A DNA stretch of 64,000 nucleotides, from assembly GCF_002749975.1 (NCBI RefSeq), contig NZ_PEIG01000008.1:1-64000 (forward strand). The letters are read 5' to 3'. Source of the DNA: Gloeocapsopsis sp. IPPAS B-1203 (GTDB lineage: Bacteria > Cyanobacteriota > Cyanobacteriia > Cyanobacteriales > Chroococcidiopsidaceae). The notes beneath the pieces were generated by a model that saw only the letters and a program-made list of their open reading frames with translations, ran no database searches and was not told the DNA's origin. Below are positions 1 through 9,591 of this stretch, piece after piece. The first letter of the stretch is position 1; each line of letters opens with the position of its first letter. Both the position numbers and the translations under genes were made by a program.

Positions 1-59
1 GATGTGCTTTATTTGGCTTTCAAACTATTATTCTTTTCTTGGTTCAGTTGCCCTTCCGG

Positions 60-78
60 AGGCGCTTTGCGCTCGCCT
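60..78. repeat. Short GC-rich inverted repeat upstream of glyQ
   Basis: A short palindromic, GC-rich segment (AGGCG...CGCCT arms) stands out in an AT-rich leader before glyQ. It looks like the short dispersed repeats common in cyanobacterial intergenic DNA. The rest of bases 1-239 shows no convincing gene; a 60-codon open frame there has no family-like features. Confidence 0.35.
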
Positions 79-239
79 TTCCTTCTGGCGCTTTACTAAT
101 ATATCTAACCTCAATCGATATTGTCAAGCTTTTTGGAGAAAGTTTTTCAAAATTGCTGAAAATACAGTAACAGAGGGCATTTGAAAGCAACCATAAGGCA
201 AACTTTGAGAAGGAGTTACGAAAAAAGGTTTGAAATAGG

Positions 240-1133
240 ATGAATTTTCAGTCAGTCATTGCGGCATTGCATCAGTTTTGGACTGATCGCGGTTGCTTAA
301 TCGCCCAGCCTTATGACATTGAAAAGGGTGCAGGAACGAAAAATCCCCATACATTCCTCAGGGCTTTAGGCCCTGAACCCTGGGCAGTGGCCTATGTTGA
401 ACCGTGTCGTCGTCCTACTGATGGACGCTACGGAGAAAATCCTAATCGCTTTCAGTACTACTATCAGTATCAAGTTTTGATTAAGCCTTCACCAGATAAC
501 ATTCAAGAAATTTATCTTGACTCGTTAAGAGCTTTGGGGATTCGTCCAGAAGATCATGACGTGCGATTTGTGGAGGATAACTGGGAAGATGCCACGGTTG
601 GTGCTTGGGGTACTGGTTGGGAAGTTTGGCTCGATGGAATGGAGATTACGCAATTTACTTACTTCCAACAGTGTGGGGGGATTGATTGTCGTCCAGTTTC
701 AATTGAAATTACCTATGGACTGGAGAGGTTAGCAATGTATCTTCAAGAGGTTGAGGCGATTATAAAGATTCAGTGGACAGACAACATTGCTTATGGCGAT
801 GTCCACCTGCAAGGAGAAATAGAACAGTGTACTTATAACTTTGAAGCATCAAATCCAGAGTTGTTGTTTACTTTGTTTAATCTATACGAACAAGAAGCAC
901 AGCAACTAGCAGATAGAGGATTAGTTTTACCAAGCTTAGATTATGTTTTGAAGTGTTCGCACGCGTTTAACTTGTTAGATGCGCGAGGAGTGATCGCTGT
1001 CACGGAACGAACTCGATATATTGCTAGAATCCGTAGCTTAGCAAGGAAAATCGCTCAGCTTTATGTACAGCAAAGAGAAACCCTCGGTTTCCCGCTATTG
1101 AAAGCAAAGGGAGGCGTCGAGGCAAATGTTTAA
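240..1133 (+). CDS. glyQ: Glycine--tRNA ligase alpha subunit
   Basis: Alpha subunit of the tetrameric (alpha2beta2) bacterial glycyl-tRNA synthetase. It forms the class II catalytic core that makes glycyl-adenylate and charges tRNA-Gly in the cytoplasm. The 297-residue length is normal for the family (about 300). The N-terminus runs straight into the conserved family start ([14 protein letters not shown]), and residues 57-70 ([14 protein letters not shown]) form the class II motif 2 region. The beta subunit gene glyS is not in this window, as is usual in cyanobacteria where the two genes are unlinked. The stop codon overlaps the start of the following DUF4079 gene by 8 bases, suggesting co-transcription. 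Confidence 0.97.
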   Translation: MNFQSVIAALHQFWTDRGCLIAQPYDIEKGAGTKNPHTFLRALGPEPWAVAYVEPCRRPTDGRYGENPNRFQYYYQYQVLIKPSPDNIQEIYLDSLRALGIRPEDHDVRFVEDNWEDATVGAWGTGWEVWLDGMEITQFTYFQQCGGIDCRPVSIEITYGLERLAMYLQEVEAIIKIQWTDNIAYGDVHLQGEIEQCTYNFEASNPELLFTLFNLYEQEAQQLADRGLVLPSLDYVLKCSHAFNLLDARGVIAVTERTRYIARIRSLARKIAQLYVQQRETLGFPLLKAKGGVEANV

Positions 1134-1605
1134 CTTAACTGAAGTGTTAGAAGCGATCGCGCTTTGGTTTCGTAGTTTGGGAATACCAGAACCGATTGTG
1201 CATTGGGGACACCCAGCAATGATGGCAATTGTCATATTTGTTATGGGTAGCTTTGTGGGATTTGCTGGATGGCGGGGACGAGTTGCGACAGATAAAGCTA
1301 TCACCAGTAAGAGTTTGGCAGATCATCGGACATTAGCACCGTGGATGTTTTTGTTTATGGCGCTTGGTTATATCGGTGGTGTGTTGTCTTTGGTAATGCA
1401 ACGTCAGCCGATTAGGGAAAGTCCGCATTTTTGGACAGGTTCGAGTTTGCTAGTGTTGTTGCTAGTGAATGCGGCGATCGCATTATTTGGTTTTGGACGC
1501 GATCAAGGTACATTACGCACAATTCACGCCTATTTCGGAAGTACAGTCCTCGGTTTGATGGTTCTTCATGCTGTATTCGGGTTGAAATTAGGTTTAGCGA
1601 TTTAA
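1126..1605 (+). CDS. DUF4079 family membrane protein
   Basis: A 159-residue integral membrane protein with about four hydrophobic segments (near residues 35-50, 70-90, 100-120 and 135-158). It matches the cyanobacterial/plastid DUF4079 family, whose function is not established. Histidines near the membrane edges would suit a haem-binding or cytochrome-like role, but that is only a guess. The ATG lies inside the end of glyQ (8-base overlap), so translation is probably coupled. The downstream ComEC-like gene begins 9 bases after its stop codon. Confidence 0.75.
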   Translation: MFNLTEVLEAIALWFRSLGIPEPIVHWGHPAMMAIVIFVMGSFVGFAGWRGRVATDKAITSKSLADHRTLAPWMFLFMALGYIGGVLSLVMQRQPIRESPHFWTGSSLLVLLLVNAAIALFGFGRDQGTLRTIHAYFGSTVLGLMVLHAVFGLKLGLAI

Positions 1606-1613
1606 CAACGCAG

Positions 1614-3785
1614 ATGAACGCAGCTATTCTATGTTTAGCTTTTATTGCAGGTTTGTTATCTACAGCTTTTGTGTGGGGAGGATATGCAGTATTATCTATC
1701 GGGATAGTTGCGTCTGTTTTCATTAAACGCTTTTGGCGGGGTAGTCCTAAACCACAAGTTTGGCTAATCGCCGGAGTCATCGGCTTGTTAGCAAGTTTGT
1801 ACTTTCAAGCGCGGATACCGCAACCAGCAAAGAATGATATTAGTCAGTTAATTGAAAACCAACAGCAAGTTGTTACTGTTCAGGGAGAAATTACAAGTAC
1901 GCCGCGCTTAACTCGGAGTCAACGAGGACAATTTTGGTTAGCGACGAGTTGGTTGGAAGGAAGTAAAGTCACAGGAAAAGTTTACGTTACTGTACCTTTA
2001 CTCCAAGCAACAGGGTTATATCCTGGACAAAGAATTGCAGTCACTGGTGTCTTATATCAACCTTCAATAGCAACAAATCCAGGAAGCTTTGATTTTCGGG
2101 CGTATTTAGCAAGAGAAAGTACGTTTGCAGGTTTGAGTGGGCGACGAGTTGAAGTTACGGAAGGACAAGAATTTCCTAAATGGGGTTGGTGGAAGATTCG
2201 TCAAAAAATTGTGCGATCGCAAGTACGGTGGCTAGGTAGTCCAGAAGGACCACTTGTGAGTTCAATGGTAATGGGTGGCAGAGCAGTTGATTTACCTTAT
2301 GATATCCGTGACTTATTTGTACAAGTTGGATTAGCCCATGCTTTAGCAGCATCGGGATTTCAAACTTCATTGATTTTGGGTGTGATGTTGGCGTTGTTAC
2401 GGCGGTTTTCGGTAGTGCTGCAAACGTGTTTTGCAGGAGGTGCATTACTACTCTTTTTAGGATTAACTGGCGTGCAGCCTTCAGTGTTACGTGCTGTTAT
2501 TATGGGGTTTGCGGTACTTGTTGCAATTGGAACAAAGCGTAAAGTTAAACCCTTAGGTTCACTATTATTAGCTGCAACCTTATTATTGCTATTCAATCCC
2601 CTGTGGATTTGGGATTTAGGATTTCAACTAAGCTTTTTAGCTACTTTAGGGTTATTAGTTACTGTACCACCGTTAATTAAACGTTTGGATTGGCTACCAG
2701 TGGCGATCGCGACTTTGATGGCTGTTCCGCTAGCAGCAACTTTGTGGACTTTACCATTACAACTGCAAGTGTTTGGCGTTGTTCCGCTTTATAGCTTGAT
2801 AGTTAATGTTTTGAGTACGCCATTGATCTCGGTAATCAGTATCGGTGGAATTATAAGCGCGATCGCATCCATAATTTACCCTGTTGTAGGAAGTGCTTTA
2901 GCTTGGCTGTTATATTACCCAATTCATTTTTTAATTGGATTGATAGGATTTTTTGCGCAGTTACCAGGAAACTCAATTAATGTAGGTAGAATTTCAGTTT
3001 TACAGTTATTGATGGTCTATGGATTAATTGTCTTAGTTTGGTTACAACCTTGGTGGCAAAAGCGTTTGTGGTTAGCTGGAGTTATGGCGATGAGTATCGT
3101 TTTAATTCCGATGTGGCATACTCAAGCTACTGTATTTCAAGCAACAGTCTTAGGGACTACGAATGAACCAGTATTGGTAATTCAAGATCAAGGCAAGGTG
3201 CTGCTAATCAATAGTGGTGACGTGAGTACAGTACGATTTGCAGTATTACCTTTTATGCAACAGCAGGGTGTCAATCAAATTGAGTGGGCGATCGCTACTG
3301 ATAGGGAAAGTTACCAGAGTTGGAAAGAGATTAGCAAGCGCTTATCAGTTAAGAATTTTTATACTCCGACTAATTCAATCGAAGCAAGTGTTCGACGCCC
3401 TGAACAAACAATAGTGGCAGGTACTGCAAAGATCCAAATTCACAAAAGCAATGTACTGCAATTGCAAATAAAAGAGCAAACGTGGTTATTACTGGATAAT
3501 GTTGCACCTGATGAGCAAAAGCAGCTAGCCTCTACAAAAAAATTGCCTCATGCACAAGTGCTGTGGTGGTCTGGAGAGACTTTAGAAAAGGAAGTATTAG
3601 CAACGGTGAAACCAGAAGTTGCGATCGCTTCTGCTATCAACGTGGATGCTGACATCATATCGTTACTCAGTAGAGACAAAATTCAGCTTTTTTGGACAGG
3701 AAGAGACGGAGCGATCCAATGGACACCTCAAGAAAGGTTTAAAGCAACGATGGATGAGGTAGAAAATGGTGCTGCGTTGCTGTAA
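1614..3785 (+). CDS. comEC: ComEC/Rec2-family DNA uptake membrane protein
   Basis: Polytopic inner-membrane protein of the ComEC/Rec2 family, which forms the channel for single-stranded DNA in natural transformation. The chosen ATG is the first one after the DUF4079 gene and gives 723 residues; the open frame extends further upstream but overlaps that gene. An N-terminal DUF4131-like region is followed by the multi-helix competence domain (for example GLAHALAASGFQ and LTGVQPSVLRAVIMG). The C-terminal metallo-beta-lactamase-like domain is degenerate: where canonical ComEC has a histidine-rich HxDH metal motif, this protein has ATDRESYQSW, with no metal ligands. It may therefore be a channel without its own nuclease. 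Confidence 0.85.
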   Translation: MNAAILCLAFIAGLLSTAFVWGGYAVLSIGIVASVFIKRFWRGSPKPQVWLIAGVIGLLASLYFQARIPQPAKNDISQLIENQQQVVTVQGEITSTPRLTRSQRGQFWLATSWLEGSKVTGKVYVTVPLLQATGLYPGQRIAVTGVLYQPSIATNPGSFDFRAYLARESTFAGLSGRRVEVTEGQEFPKWGWWKIRQKIVRSQVRWLGSPEGPLVSSMVMGGRAVDLPYDIRDLFVQVGLAHALAASGFQTSLILGVMLALLRRFSVVLQTCFAGGALLLFLGLTGVQPSVLRAVIMGFAVLVAIGTKRKVKPLGSLLLAATLLLLFNPLWIWDLGFQLSFLATLGLLVTVPPLIKRLDWLPVAIATLMAVPLAATLWTLPLQLQVFGVVPLYSLIVNVLSTPLISVISIGGIISAIASIIYPVVGSALAWLLYYPIHFLIGLIGFFAQLPGNSINVGRISVLQLLMVYGLIVLVWLQPWWQKRLWLAGVMAMSIVLIPMWHTQATVFQATVLGTTNEPVLVIQDQGKVLLINSGDVSTVRFAVLPFMQQQGVNQIEWAIATDRESYQSWKEISKRLSVKNFYTPTNSIEASVRRPEQTIVAGTAKIQIHKSNVLQLQIKEQTWLLLDNVAPDEQKQLASTKKLPHAQVLWWSGETLEKEVLATVKPEVAIASAINVDADIISLLSRDKIQLFWTGRDGAIQWTPQERFKATMDEVENGAALL

Positions 3786-3839
3786 AAAAGAACCAGTTCG
3801 TGATACTGTTATTTATACTAGGCAAAAGTGTACCTACCT

Positions 3840-3926
3840 GGAGAGGTGGCAGAGTGGTTGAATGCGACGCACTCGAAATGCGTTATGGCGGCAACGTCAT
3901 CGTGGGTTCAAATCCCACCCTCTCCG
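3840..3926 (+). tRNA. tRNA-Ser(CGA)
   Basis: An 87-nt type II tRNA with a long variable arm. The acceptor strands GGAGAGG and CCTCTCC pair perfectly, followed by discriminator G. The anticodon stem ACGCA/TGCGT encloses the loop CTCGAAA, giving anticodon CGA for serine codon UCG. The T arm carries GGTTCAAATCC. CCA is not encoded. Confidence 0.95.
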
Positions 3927-3990
3927 TTTAAACAGTTATTCAATATGAGTTATTGAGTTGTGACACCACAGGAAACGTTGGTGCAAAATT

Positions 3991-4428
3991 ATGCCGATAA
4001 AGAATGAGCTAATTGACATCAAAACATCTGAAGGGATTAGCATTCACAATATTACGTCTGAAATCGAGAAAATTCTGAGTGCTACAGCAATTCAAAATGG
4101 TCAAGTTTTGGTATTTTCGCGACACACAACTACAGCTTTGGCAATTAATGAAGATGAGGAGAGATTACTGCACGATATTAAGGTGCATTTAGAGAAGTTA
4201 GCGCCTCCTTCTGAGAAGTACTTACACAACGACTTGCATTTGAGAATTGTTCCACCAGGTGAACCGATGAATGCGCACTCGCATTTGATGGCTATAATGC
4301 TGAGTAGTAGCGAGGTTATTCCAGTCGCGGACGGAAAGTTGGCATTGGGGACATGGCAATCGGTATTATTTTTTGATTTGGATGGTCCGCGTACGAGAAG
4401 TGTATTTGTGCAGATTAGTGGAGAGTAA
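3991..4428 (+). CDS. YjbQ/UPF0047 family protein
   Basis: A 145-residue cytosolic protein of the YjbQ (UPF0047) family, a small trimeric fold. Some members have weak thiamine-phosphate synthase activity in vitro; the true role is unsettled. The family signatures are all visible: HTTTAL at residues 45-50, NAHSHLMAIM at 94-103, and LGTWQSVLFFDLDGPR at 119-134. The clustered histidines fit a metal site. The gene stands alone between the tRNA and the convergent DUF4174 gene. Confidence 0.88.
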   Translation: MPIKNELIDIKTSEGISIHNITSEIEKILSATAIQNGQVLVFSRHTTTALAINEDEERLLHDIKVHLEKLAPPSEKYLHNDLHLRIVPPGEPMNAHSHLMAIMLSSSEVIPVADGKLALGTWQSVLFFDLDGPRTRSVFVQISGE

Positions 4429-4445
4429 TTCTACATTTTCAGCCT

Positions 4446-4928
4446 TTAATTAATTTTTGAGCGCATTTCTCGCTGGCGCATTGGCATAGCATCTATTTTT
4501 TGAAAAATAGCTGTGGGTTCAATGGGAGTAGTTTCGCGGCGTTTGACTGTACCATCTTTGCCAATAAGAACTACGCTGAATTCGTTACTAATATTAAATT
4601 GTTGTTTGATTTGGGTAACATCTGCTGAATCAACATTTTTACCGTTAATGCGGCTTGTACCTTGGGAGAACAATTCAATTAAGAGTAAGTCTCGGTCTGC
4701 AAATTCTGCAGTTTGATCTGAGAACAGTTGCATTTGTTGTTGGTATTCTGGGGTATTTTCTGATGGGGCGGCTACTAGTAGCAGGCGGTTTTTCCATTGA
4801 TATGATTTGAGGTCAAGCATAAGGGGTTTTTCTTGGGCGAGCGCTCTTGAATTGAGTGTAGAAATGATAGATGAATTAGAAGAGAACGTAAGGAGGCTTA
4901 ATAAAAGCGGGATTAATTTTATAAGCAT
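4446..4928 (-). CDS. DUF4174 domain protein, probably exported
   Basis: A roughly 160-residue protein with an N-terminal hydrophobic segment (MLIKLIPLLLSLLTF) that looks like a signal peptide ending near ALAQE. A DUF4174 domain follows (YQWKNRLLLVAAPS; FNISNEFSVVLIGKDGTVKRR). The domain is thioredoxin-like but no CxxC pair is present, so redox activity is unlikely. An upstream GTG at 4961 would add 11 residues; the ATG at 4928 places the signal peptide at the terminus and is preferred. It faces the YjbQ gene tail to tail with only 17 bases between them. Confidence 0.7.
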   Translation of the reverse strand: MLIKLIPLLLSLLTFSSNSSIISTLNSRALAQEKPLMLDLKSYQWKNRLLLVAAPSENTPEYQQQMQLFSDQTAEFADRDLLLIELFSQGTSRINGKNVDSADVTQIKQQFNISNEFSVVLIGKDGTVKRRETTPIEPTAIFQKIDAMPMRQREMRSKIN

Positions 4929-5079
4929 ATATTTGAGATAGAGAATCACGCAAAAGGACACGTGAAAAGATACAGAGTTTTCTTATTGAAGCAACTAATA
5001 ATTGAAGCAACTAATAACAGAGTGTTTGTAGTATAGAAAAACTCACCAACAAGGATTAGGGGATATTTTTGTTGTGATT

Positions 5080-5826
5080 TTAACCTAGGTAAGCTTTTTT
5101 GACTTGTTCGTTTTTGAGTAAGTTAGAGGCTTTGTCAGTAAGGGTAATGCAGCCTGCGTCTAAAACATAGCCTCGATCGGCGATTTGCAGGGCGAGGTTG
5201 GCGTTTTGTTCGACTAAGAGAATAGTGACGCCAGTAGTGCGGAGGTTTTGGATGATAGAGAAGATTTCACGAACAATCGCGGGTGCGAGTCCTAGGCTAG
5301 GTTCGTCTAAGAGTAAGAGTTTCGGTTTACTCATTAAAGCGCGGGCGATCGCTAGCATTTGTTGTTCGCCACCACTAAGGGTTCCTGCAAGTTGATTGCG
5401 GCGTTCAAATAGACGTGGGAAAATCTTGAACTGATAATTGATATCAGCTTTGACAGTTGCGGAGTCGGGGCGGATATATGCACCAAGTTTTAAGTTATCG
5501 AGAACTGTTTGGCGGGCTAGTACTCGTCTTCCTTCGGGACAATGTGCGATACCACCGTGAACAACTTTGTGCGCAGGATAGCGAGTGATGTTGCATCCGT
5601 TGTAGGATATTTGTCCGCTACGACAATTGACAAGTCGAGAGATTGCACGTAGTGTAGTAGTTTTTCCTGCACCATTTGCACCAATTAGGGTAACAACTTC
5701 ACCAGAATTAACAGTAATATCAATATTTTTTAGTGCTTGAATTCCGCCATAATTTACCGATAAGTTTTTGATTTCTAATAAATAGTTGATAGGATAAATT
5801 ACTTCTTTGGAATTACCTAAGCTCAT
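5080..5826 (-). CDS. livF: Branched-chain/neutral amino acid ABC transporter ATPase, LivF type
   Basis: One of the two ATPases of a hydrophobic amino acid (HAAT) ABC importer. It shows Walker A GANGAGKTT, signature LSGGEQQ and Walker B LLLLDEPSLGLAP, with the short LivF architecture (248 residues). Its ATG overlaps the end of the livG-like gene by 4 bases, so the two are translationally coupled. The order livM-livG-livF on one transcript is the classical arrangement, but no LivH permease or binding protein is encoded here. In cyanobacteria such subunits (for example the Nat systems) are often scattered. Substrate cannot be read from sequence. Confidence 0.88.
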   Translation of the reverse strand: MSLGNSKEVIYPINYLLEIKNLSVNYGGIQALKNIDITVNSGEVVTLIGANGAGKTTTLRAISRLVNCRSGQISYNGCNITRYPAHKVVHGGIAHCPEGRRVLARQTVLDNLKLGAYIRPDSATVKADINYQFKIFPRLFERRNQLAGTLSGGEQQMLAIARALMSKPKLLLLDEPSLGLAPAIVREIFSIIQNLRTTGVTILLVEQNANLALQIADRGYVLDAGCITLTDKASNLLKNEQVKKAYLG

Positions 5827-6638
5827 GATTCTGCTCCTAGGTAAGCTTTTATGACTGCTGGATCAGTTCTGACTTTTTCGGGTTTTCCGAGCGCAATTAA
5901 CTGACCAAAATCTAAAACAGCAATGCGATCGCATAATCCCATTACAAGTGGTACATGATGCTCTATTAGGATGATTGTTAAGTTAAAATCTGTAGCAATT
6001 TGCCGAATAAATTTACTTAAACCTTGTTTCTCGTTGGGGTTCATTCCTGCTGCTGGTTCATCTAAAAGTAAAATTTGTGGTTCTAAAGCTAACGCGCGAG
6101 CAATTTCTAATCTTCGTTGATCGCCATAAGGTAAGTTATAAGACCTTTCTGAAGCACGACTGCTTAAACCAACCATGGCAAGAAGTTCTAGTGCTTTTTG
6201 CCTATTATTTTTCTCTTCTTTAGGCGCGGGTGGTAAACCTAAAACTCCAGTAATCACATTACTATTAGTATGAATATGTCTAGCAACAACAATATTTTCT
6301 ATTGCAGTCAGTTCGCCGAATAAGCGAATATTTTGAAATGTTCTAGCGATTCCTTGAGAGGCAATTTGATGCGGGCGAAGTTTAATAAGTTCTTTACCAC
6401 AATACAGTAATGTTCCACTAGAAGGTTGAATTAATCCTGTAATTAAATTAAATAGTGTTGTTTTACCTGCACCATTAGGACCAATTAGACCAAAAATCTC
6501 ATTTTTATTAACAGTAAACGAAACAGTATTTACTGCAACTAAACCACCAAATCTCCGCGTTAGCTGCTGTGCTTCCAAAATAGGATGATTATGCTTTAAG
6601 TTTACCTCTTCCACGATCTTATCCCTCGCCCCTTCCAT
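5823..6638 (-). CDS. livG: Branched-chain/neutral amino acid ABC transporter ATPase, LivG type
   Basis: The second ATPase of the same importer. It contains Walker A GPNGAGKTT, the LivG-type signature LPYGDQRR, Walker B LLLDEPAAGMNP and the C-terminal extension typical of LivG (VIKAYLGAES). Its start lies 37 bases inside the end of the livM-like gene, an unusually long overlap. A shorter start would need a non-standard codon before the conserved LEAQQLTRRFGG, so the upstream ATG is kept. Confidence 0.88.
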   Translation of the reverse strand: MEGARDKIVEEVNLKHNHPILEAQQLTRRFGGLVAVNTVSFTVNKNEIFGLIGPNGAGKTTLFNLITGLIQPSSGTLLYCGKELIKLRPHQIASQGIARTFQNIRLFGELTAIENIVVARHIHTNSNVITGVLGLPPAPKEEKNNRQKALELLAMVGLSSRASERSYNLPYGDQRRLEIARALALEPQILLLDEPAAGMNPNEKQGLSKFIRQIATDFNLTIILIEHHVPLVMGLCDRIAVLDFGQLIALGKPEKVRTDPAVIKAYLGAES

Positions 6639-7534
6639 AATTCTGGTGTGACCAAACCTTGAGGGAAAAATATTGTACCAACGACAATCAGCAATCCAAA
6701 TATAATTAAACGACCATCACGGAGAAATTGTGCTAATGTCACTGGTAATCCTGCGGTGTCAGCGATCGCTCTTAACACTTCTGGTAATGCTGTAAATACC
6801 ATACCGCCTAATACTGGCCCAACAAAGCTTCTTGAGCCACCAATCAACACAAAAGTGAGATAGATGATACTCGCATCAAAAGTTCCTTGACGAGCATTCC
6901 AGGTGTTGAGAAAGTGGGCACTAAGCGCACCTACCATTCCTGCTAAAATTGCGCCTAGAGTGAAAGCCAAAACCTTGTAGTAAGTTGGATTGATTGCCAT
7001 TGCATCAGCGGCGAGTTCATCTTCGCGAATTGCAGCAAAAGCCCTTCCAACACGAATTTTTTCTACGCGGTATAGAAAGAACATACTGAGTGCAAGTAAA
7101 GGAACTGCAATCCATAGGTACTCAATCGCAGTTTGAAACGGTTGCGGAATACCAAAAATACCTACTGCACCGCCAGTAATTTCGAGATTAAGGGAAATAA
7201 CCCGTAATACTTCAACAAAAGCAATTGTGGCGATCGCCAAATAAATTCCGCGTAACCGTAATGCAGGAATTCCAACAATGACGCCTAGTATCCCACATAT
7301 GACACCAGCAACTAGCATTTCTAACAGTAACAGTGGAACCGGAAATAACCCTTGCGTAGCAGAAAAGACTTGCGTTGACAGAATTGCAGCAACATAGCCT
7401 CCCAAAGCATAAAAGCCAGGACTTGCTAAAGACAGTTGTCCAGCCATGAGAGGTAAGTATAATGATAGTCCGAGCATTGCCCCAATAACCATTGAGACAA
7501 TTAAAAACCCATAGGTATCAAAAAAGCCAACCAT
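6602..7534 (-). CDS. livM: Branched-chain/neutral amino acid ABC transporter permease, LivM type
   Basis: A 310-residue inner-membrane permease with about eight to nine hydrophobic segments and the LivM signatures (LSLASPGFYALGGYVAA near residue 35; AFAAIREDELAADAMAIN near 170, the EAA-like loop that contacts the ATPases; FVLIGGSRSFVGPVLGG near 230). It is first in a three-gene unit with livG and livF. The partner LivH-type permease and the periplasmic binding protein are not encoded in this window. Confidence 0.87.
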   Translation of the reverse strand: MVGFFDTYGFLIVSMVIGAMLGLSLYLPLMAGQLSLASPGFYALGGYVAAILSTQVFSATQGLFPVPLLLLEMLVAGVICGILGVIVGIPALRLRGIYLAIATIAFVEVLRVISLNLEITGGAVGIFGIPQPFQTAIEYLWIAVPLLALSMFFLYRVEKIRVGRAFAAIREDELAADAMAINPTYYKVLAFTLGAILAGMVGALSAHFLNTWNARQGTFDASIIYLTFVLIGGSRSFVGPVLGGMVFTALPEVLRAIADTAGLPVTLAQFLRDGRLIIFGLLIVVGTIFFPQGLVTPELWKGRGIRSWKR

Positions 7535-7606
7535 GAGTCGTCATGCAGTTGTTATATGAAGAGGTATTCTCCCATAAAAACTGCTCCAGCTACGCTACTC
7601 TTAAAG

Positions 7607-8974
7607 TTATTTGTGATGGACATTTACCTGAATTCCGCGAATTGAGTAATCTAGTAACTCCATCGGATGCATCACAGCAATTTTGCTACTTTGCTGCTGC
7701 ATATGCTTAGTAATTTGCAAAGTACAACCAGGATTAGCAGACGCAACTAATTCTGCACCTGTATTCAAGAGATTTTGTACTTTCTGCTTACCTAACTCAT
7801 CCGCAACTTCAGGTTGTAGCATATTGTAAACACCTGCGCTTCCACAGCACAAAGCTGCATCAAGGGGTTCTCTTAGTTGTACTCCAGGAATTTGTCGAAG
7901 TAACTGGCGGGGTTGAATACTAATTTTTTGTCCATGTAATAAATGACAAGCATCCTGATAAACTAAAGTTAGAGGTTTTTCAGCTAGAGATGAAAGTTTG
8001 GCTGTTAAACCAACGGTAGCAAGAAACTCTTGTGCATCTTTAACATTTGCAGCAAAGTCTTTAGCTTGATCGCGGTATTCTGGATCGTCTTGCAGTAAAT
8101 GCCCGTATTCTTTTAATGTATGACCGCAACCAGCTGCATTGATAATAACAGCATCTACACCAGTATCTGTAAAGCTATCAATCATCTGACGTGCTAAGGC
8201 TTTAGCTTGTTCTTCTTGCCCCTGATGATGTGGTAATGCTGCGCAACAGCCTTGTGTTTTGGGAATAACAACTTCGCAGCCATTTGCTGTTAAAACTCTT
8301 ACAGTAGCTTCGTTGACTGGTGAGAAAAAAAGTCGCTGTACGCAACCTAAAATCATACCTACGCGATAGCGTTTCTCACCTTGGGCAGGAATAATTGTTG
8401 GTAGTTTGTCTTGAAATGAACTGAAACTAATTTGCGGTAAGATTGATTCCATCGCGGCGAGACGAGGAGAAAAGCGTTGAAGTAACCTTGTCGAACGAAC
8501 AAGCTTTTGCACACCTGTCTTTTGATATAGCAGTAAAGGTGCAAGTAGCACCCGCAGACGATTAGGATAGGGAAATAAGGAAAAAATGAGTTGACGATAC
8601 AAGCGATCGCCTAAATTACGTGGATAGTTTCGTTCTACTTGGGGACGTGTTGCAGAAATTAGTTTGTCGTATTGTACGCCGGAAGGACAAGTTGTCACAC
8701 ACGCAAGACATCCTAAACACGAGTCAAAATGCTGTACTGTTGCTTTACTTAGTGGAATTTCTCCTTCATTCACAGCATCCATAAGATAGATTCTGCCGCG
8801 GGGAGAATCCATTTCTTTGCCAATTACACGATAACTCGGACATGTTGACAGACAAAATCCACAATGAACGCAAGTGTCGATTAACTTTGGATCGGGTGGA
8901 TGTTGCGGATCAAAGCCACTCCCATGACTCAAATTAGCAGGTATTGCATCTTGTGAAGAATTTGAAGTTTGCAT
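7607..8974 (-). CDS. glcF: Glycolate dehydrogenase iron-sulfur subunit GlcF
   Basis: Iron-sulfur subunit of glycolate dehydrogenase, which oxidises photorespiratory 2-phosphoglycolate-derived glycolate to glyoxylate and passes electrons to the quinone pool. Two 4Fe-4S motifs are clear: C35, C38, C41, C45 and C86, C89, C92, C96. The C-terminal half has the cysteine-rich CCG repeats (GCCAALPHH and LCCGSAGVYN) of this family. GlcE and GlcD are encoded upstream on the same strand, but each is separated by unrelated DNA (a Uma2 remnant and an antiparallel kinase gene), so this is not a tight operon. Confidence 0.92.
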   Translation of the reverse strand: MQTSNSSQDAIPANLSHGSGFDPQHPPDPKLIDTCVHCGFCLSTCPSYRVIGKEMDSPRGRIYLMDAVNEGEIPLSKATVQHFDSCLGCLACVTTCPSGVQYDKLISATRPQVERNYPRNLGDRLYRQLIFSLFPYPNRLRVLLAPLLLYQKTGVQKLVRSTRLLQRFSPRLAAMESILPQISFSSFQDKLPTIIPAQGEKRYRVGMILGCVQRLFFSPVNEATVRVLTANGCEVVIPKTQGCCAALPHHQGQEEQAKALARQMIDSFTDTGVDAVIINAAGCGHTLKEYGHLLQDDPEYRDQAKDFAANVKDAQEFLATVGLTAKLSSLAEKPLTLVYQDACHLLHGQKISIQPRQLLRQIPGVQLREPLDAALCCGSAGVYNMLQPEVADELGKQKVQNLLNTGAELVASANPGCTLQITKHMQQQSSKIAVMHPMELLDYSIRGIQVNVHHK

Positions 8975-8997
8975 TGTATTCTTATTTTCTCAGAAAT

Positions 8998-9564
8998 TTA
9001 ATCCCAAATCTCGGTAAAATCTAAAATAAATTCTGGTAATGTTTCTTTGCATGAAAGCATTTGAGGAGACTTTATAATTTCTACTTTCTAATTTTGTTGA
9101 TATATTTCTACTTGTTGATTTTGCAGATCAATTAACCAACCTAAAGTCATACCATTTTCAAGGTATTCTTGCATCTTAGCGCGTAATTCTTTGAGGATAT
9201 CTGATTCTGATCTTAGCTCGATAATAAAATCTGGGCAGAGGGGAGGAAACTTTTTCTTTGCTTCATCACTAAGCGATCACCAGCGTTCTAACTTAATCCA
9301 TGCAGCATCAGGAGAGCGATCGCTACCTAAGGGTAACTTGAATTCGGTTGAAGAATTCAAGACAACTCCTAGTTTCTTTTTTTTATTCCAAACGACTAAT
9401 TGACTAACAATATCTGCATTTTTTCCTCCTGTAGGTGGCATAATAATCAGTTGACCTGAGGAATTTCTTTCTAATTTCAAATTAGGATGTTTTTGACATA
9501 ATTCATAATATTGATCGTCGGTTAGATCGAGAAAAGGTTGTAAATCTAAGATAATGCTACTCAT
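8998..9564 (-). pseudogene. Uma2 family (DUF820) nuclease, inactivated by two in-frame stops
   Basis: Read in one continuous frame, this segment encodes a complete Uma2-type protein of about 188 codons, the usual family length. It runs from MSSIILDLQPFLDLTDDQYY to LPEFILDFTEIWD and a TAA stop. Two nonsense codons interrupt it without any frameshift: a TGA at 9277-9279 after IKLERW, and a TAG after DLQNQQVEIYQQN. The conserved catalytic part (PDFIIELRSESD, then LRAKMQEYLENGM) lies beyond the first stop, so the remaining 5' fragment cannot be an active nuclease. The clean frame indicates recent decay. It sits between glcE and glcF. Confidence 0.85.
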
Positions 9565-9591
9565 TTTTATAAACCACAGAGGTACAGAGGA

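Noticed and set aside
2-184. 60-codon open frame at the window start
   Set aside because: No family-like features, contains the GC-rich repeat, and has no ribosome binding site in view.
1431-1613. Longer N-terminus for the ComEC-like protein
   Set aside because: The extra 61 codons lie within the DUF4079 gene in another frame and look unlike a ComEC N-terminus.
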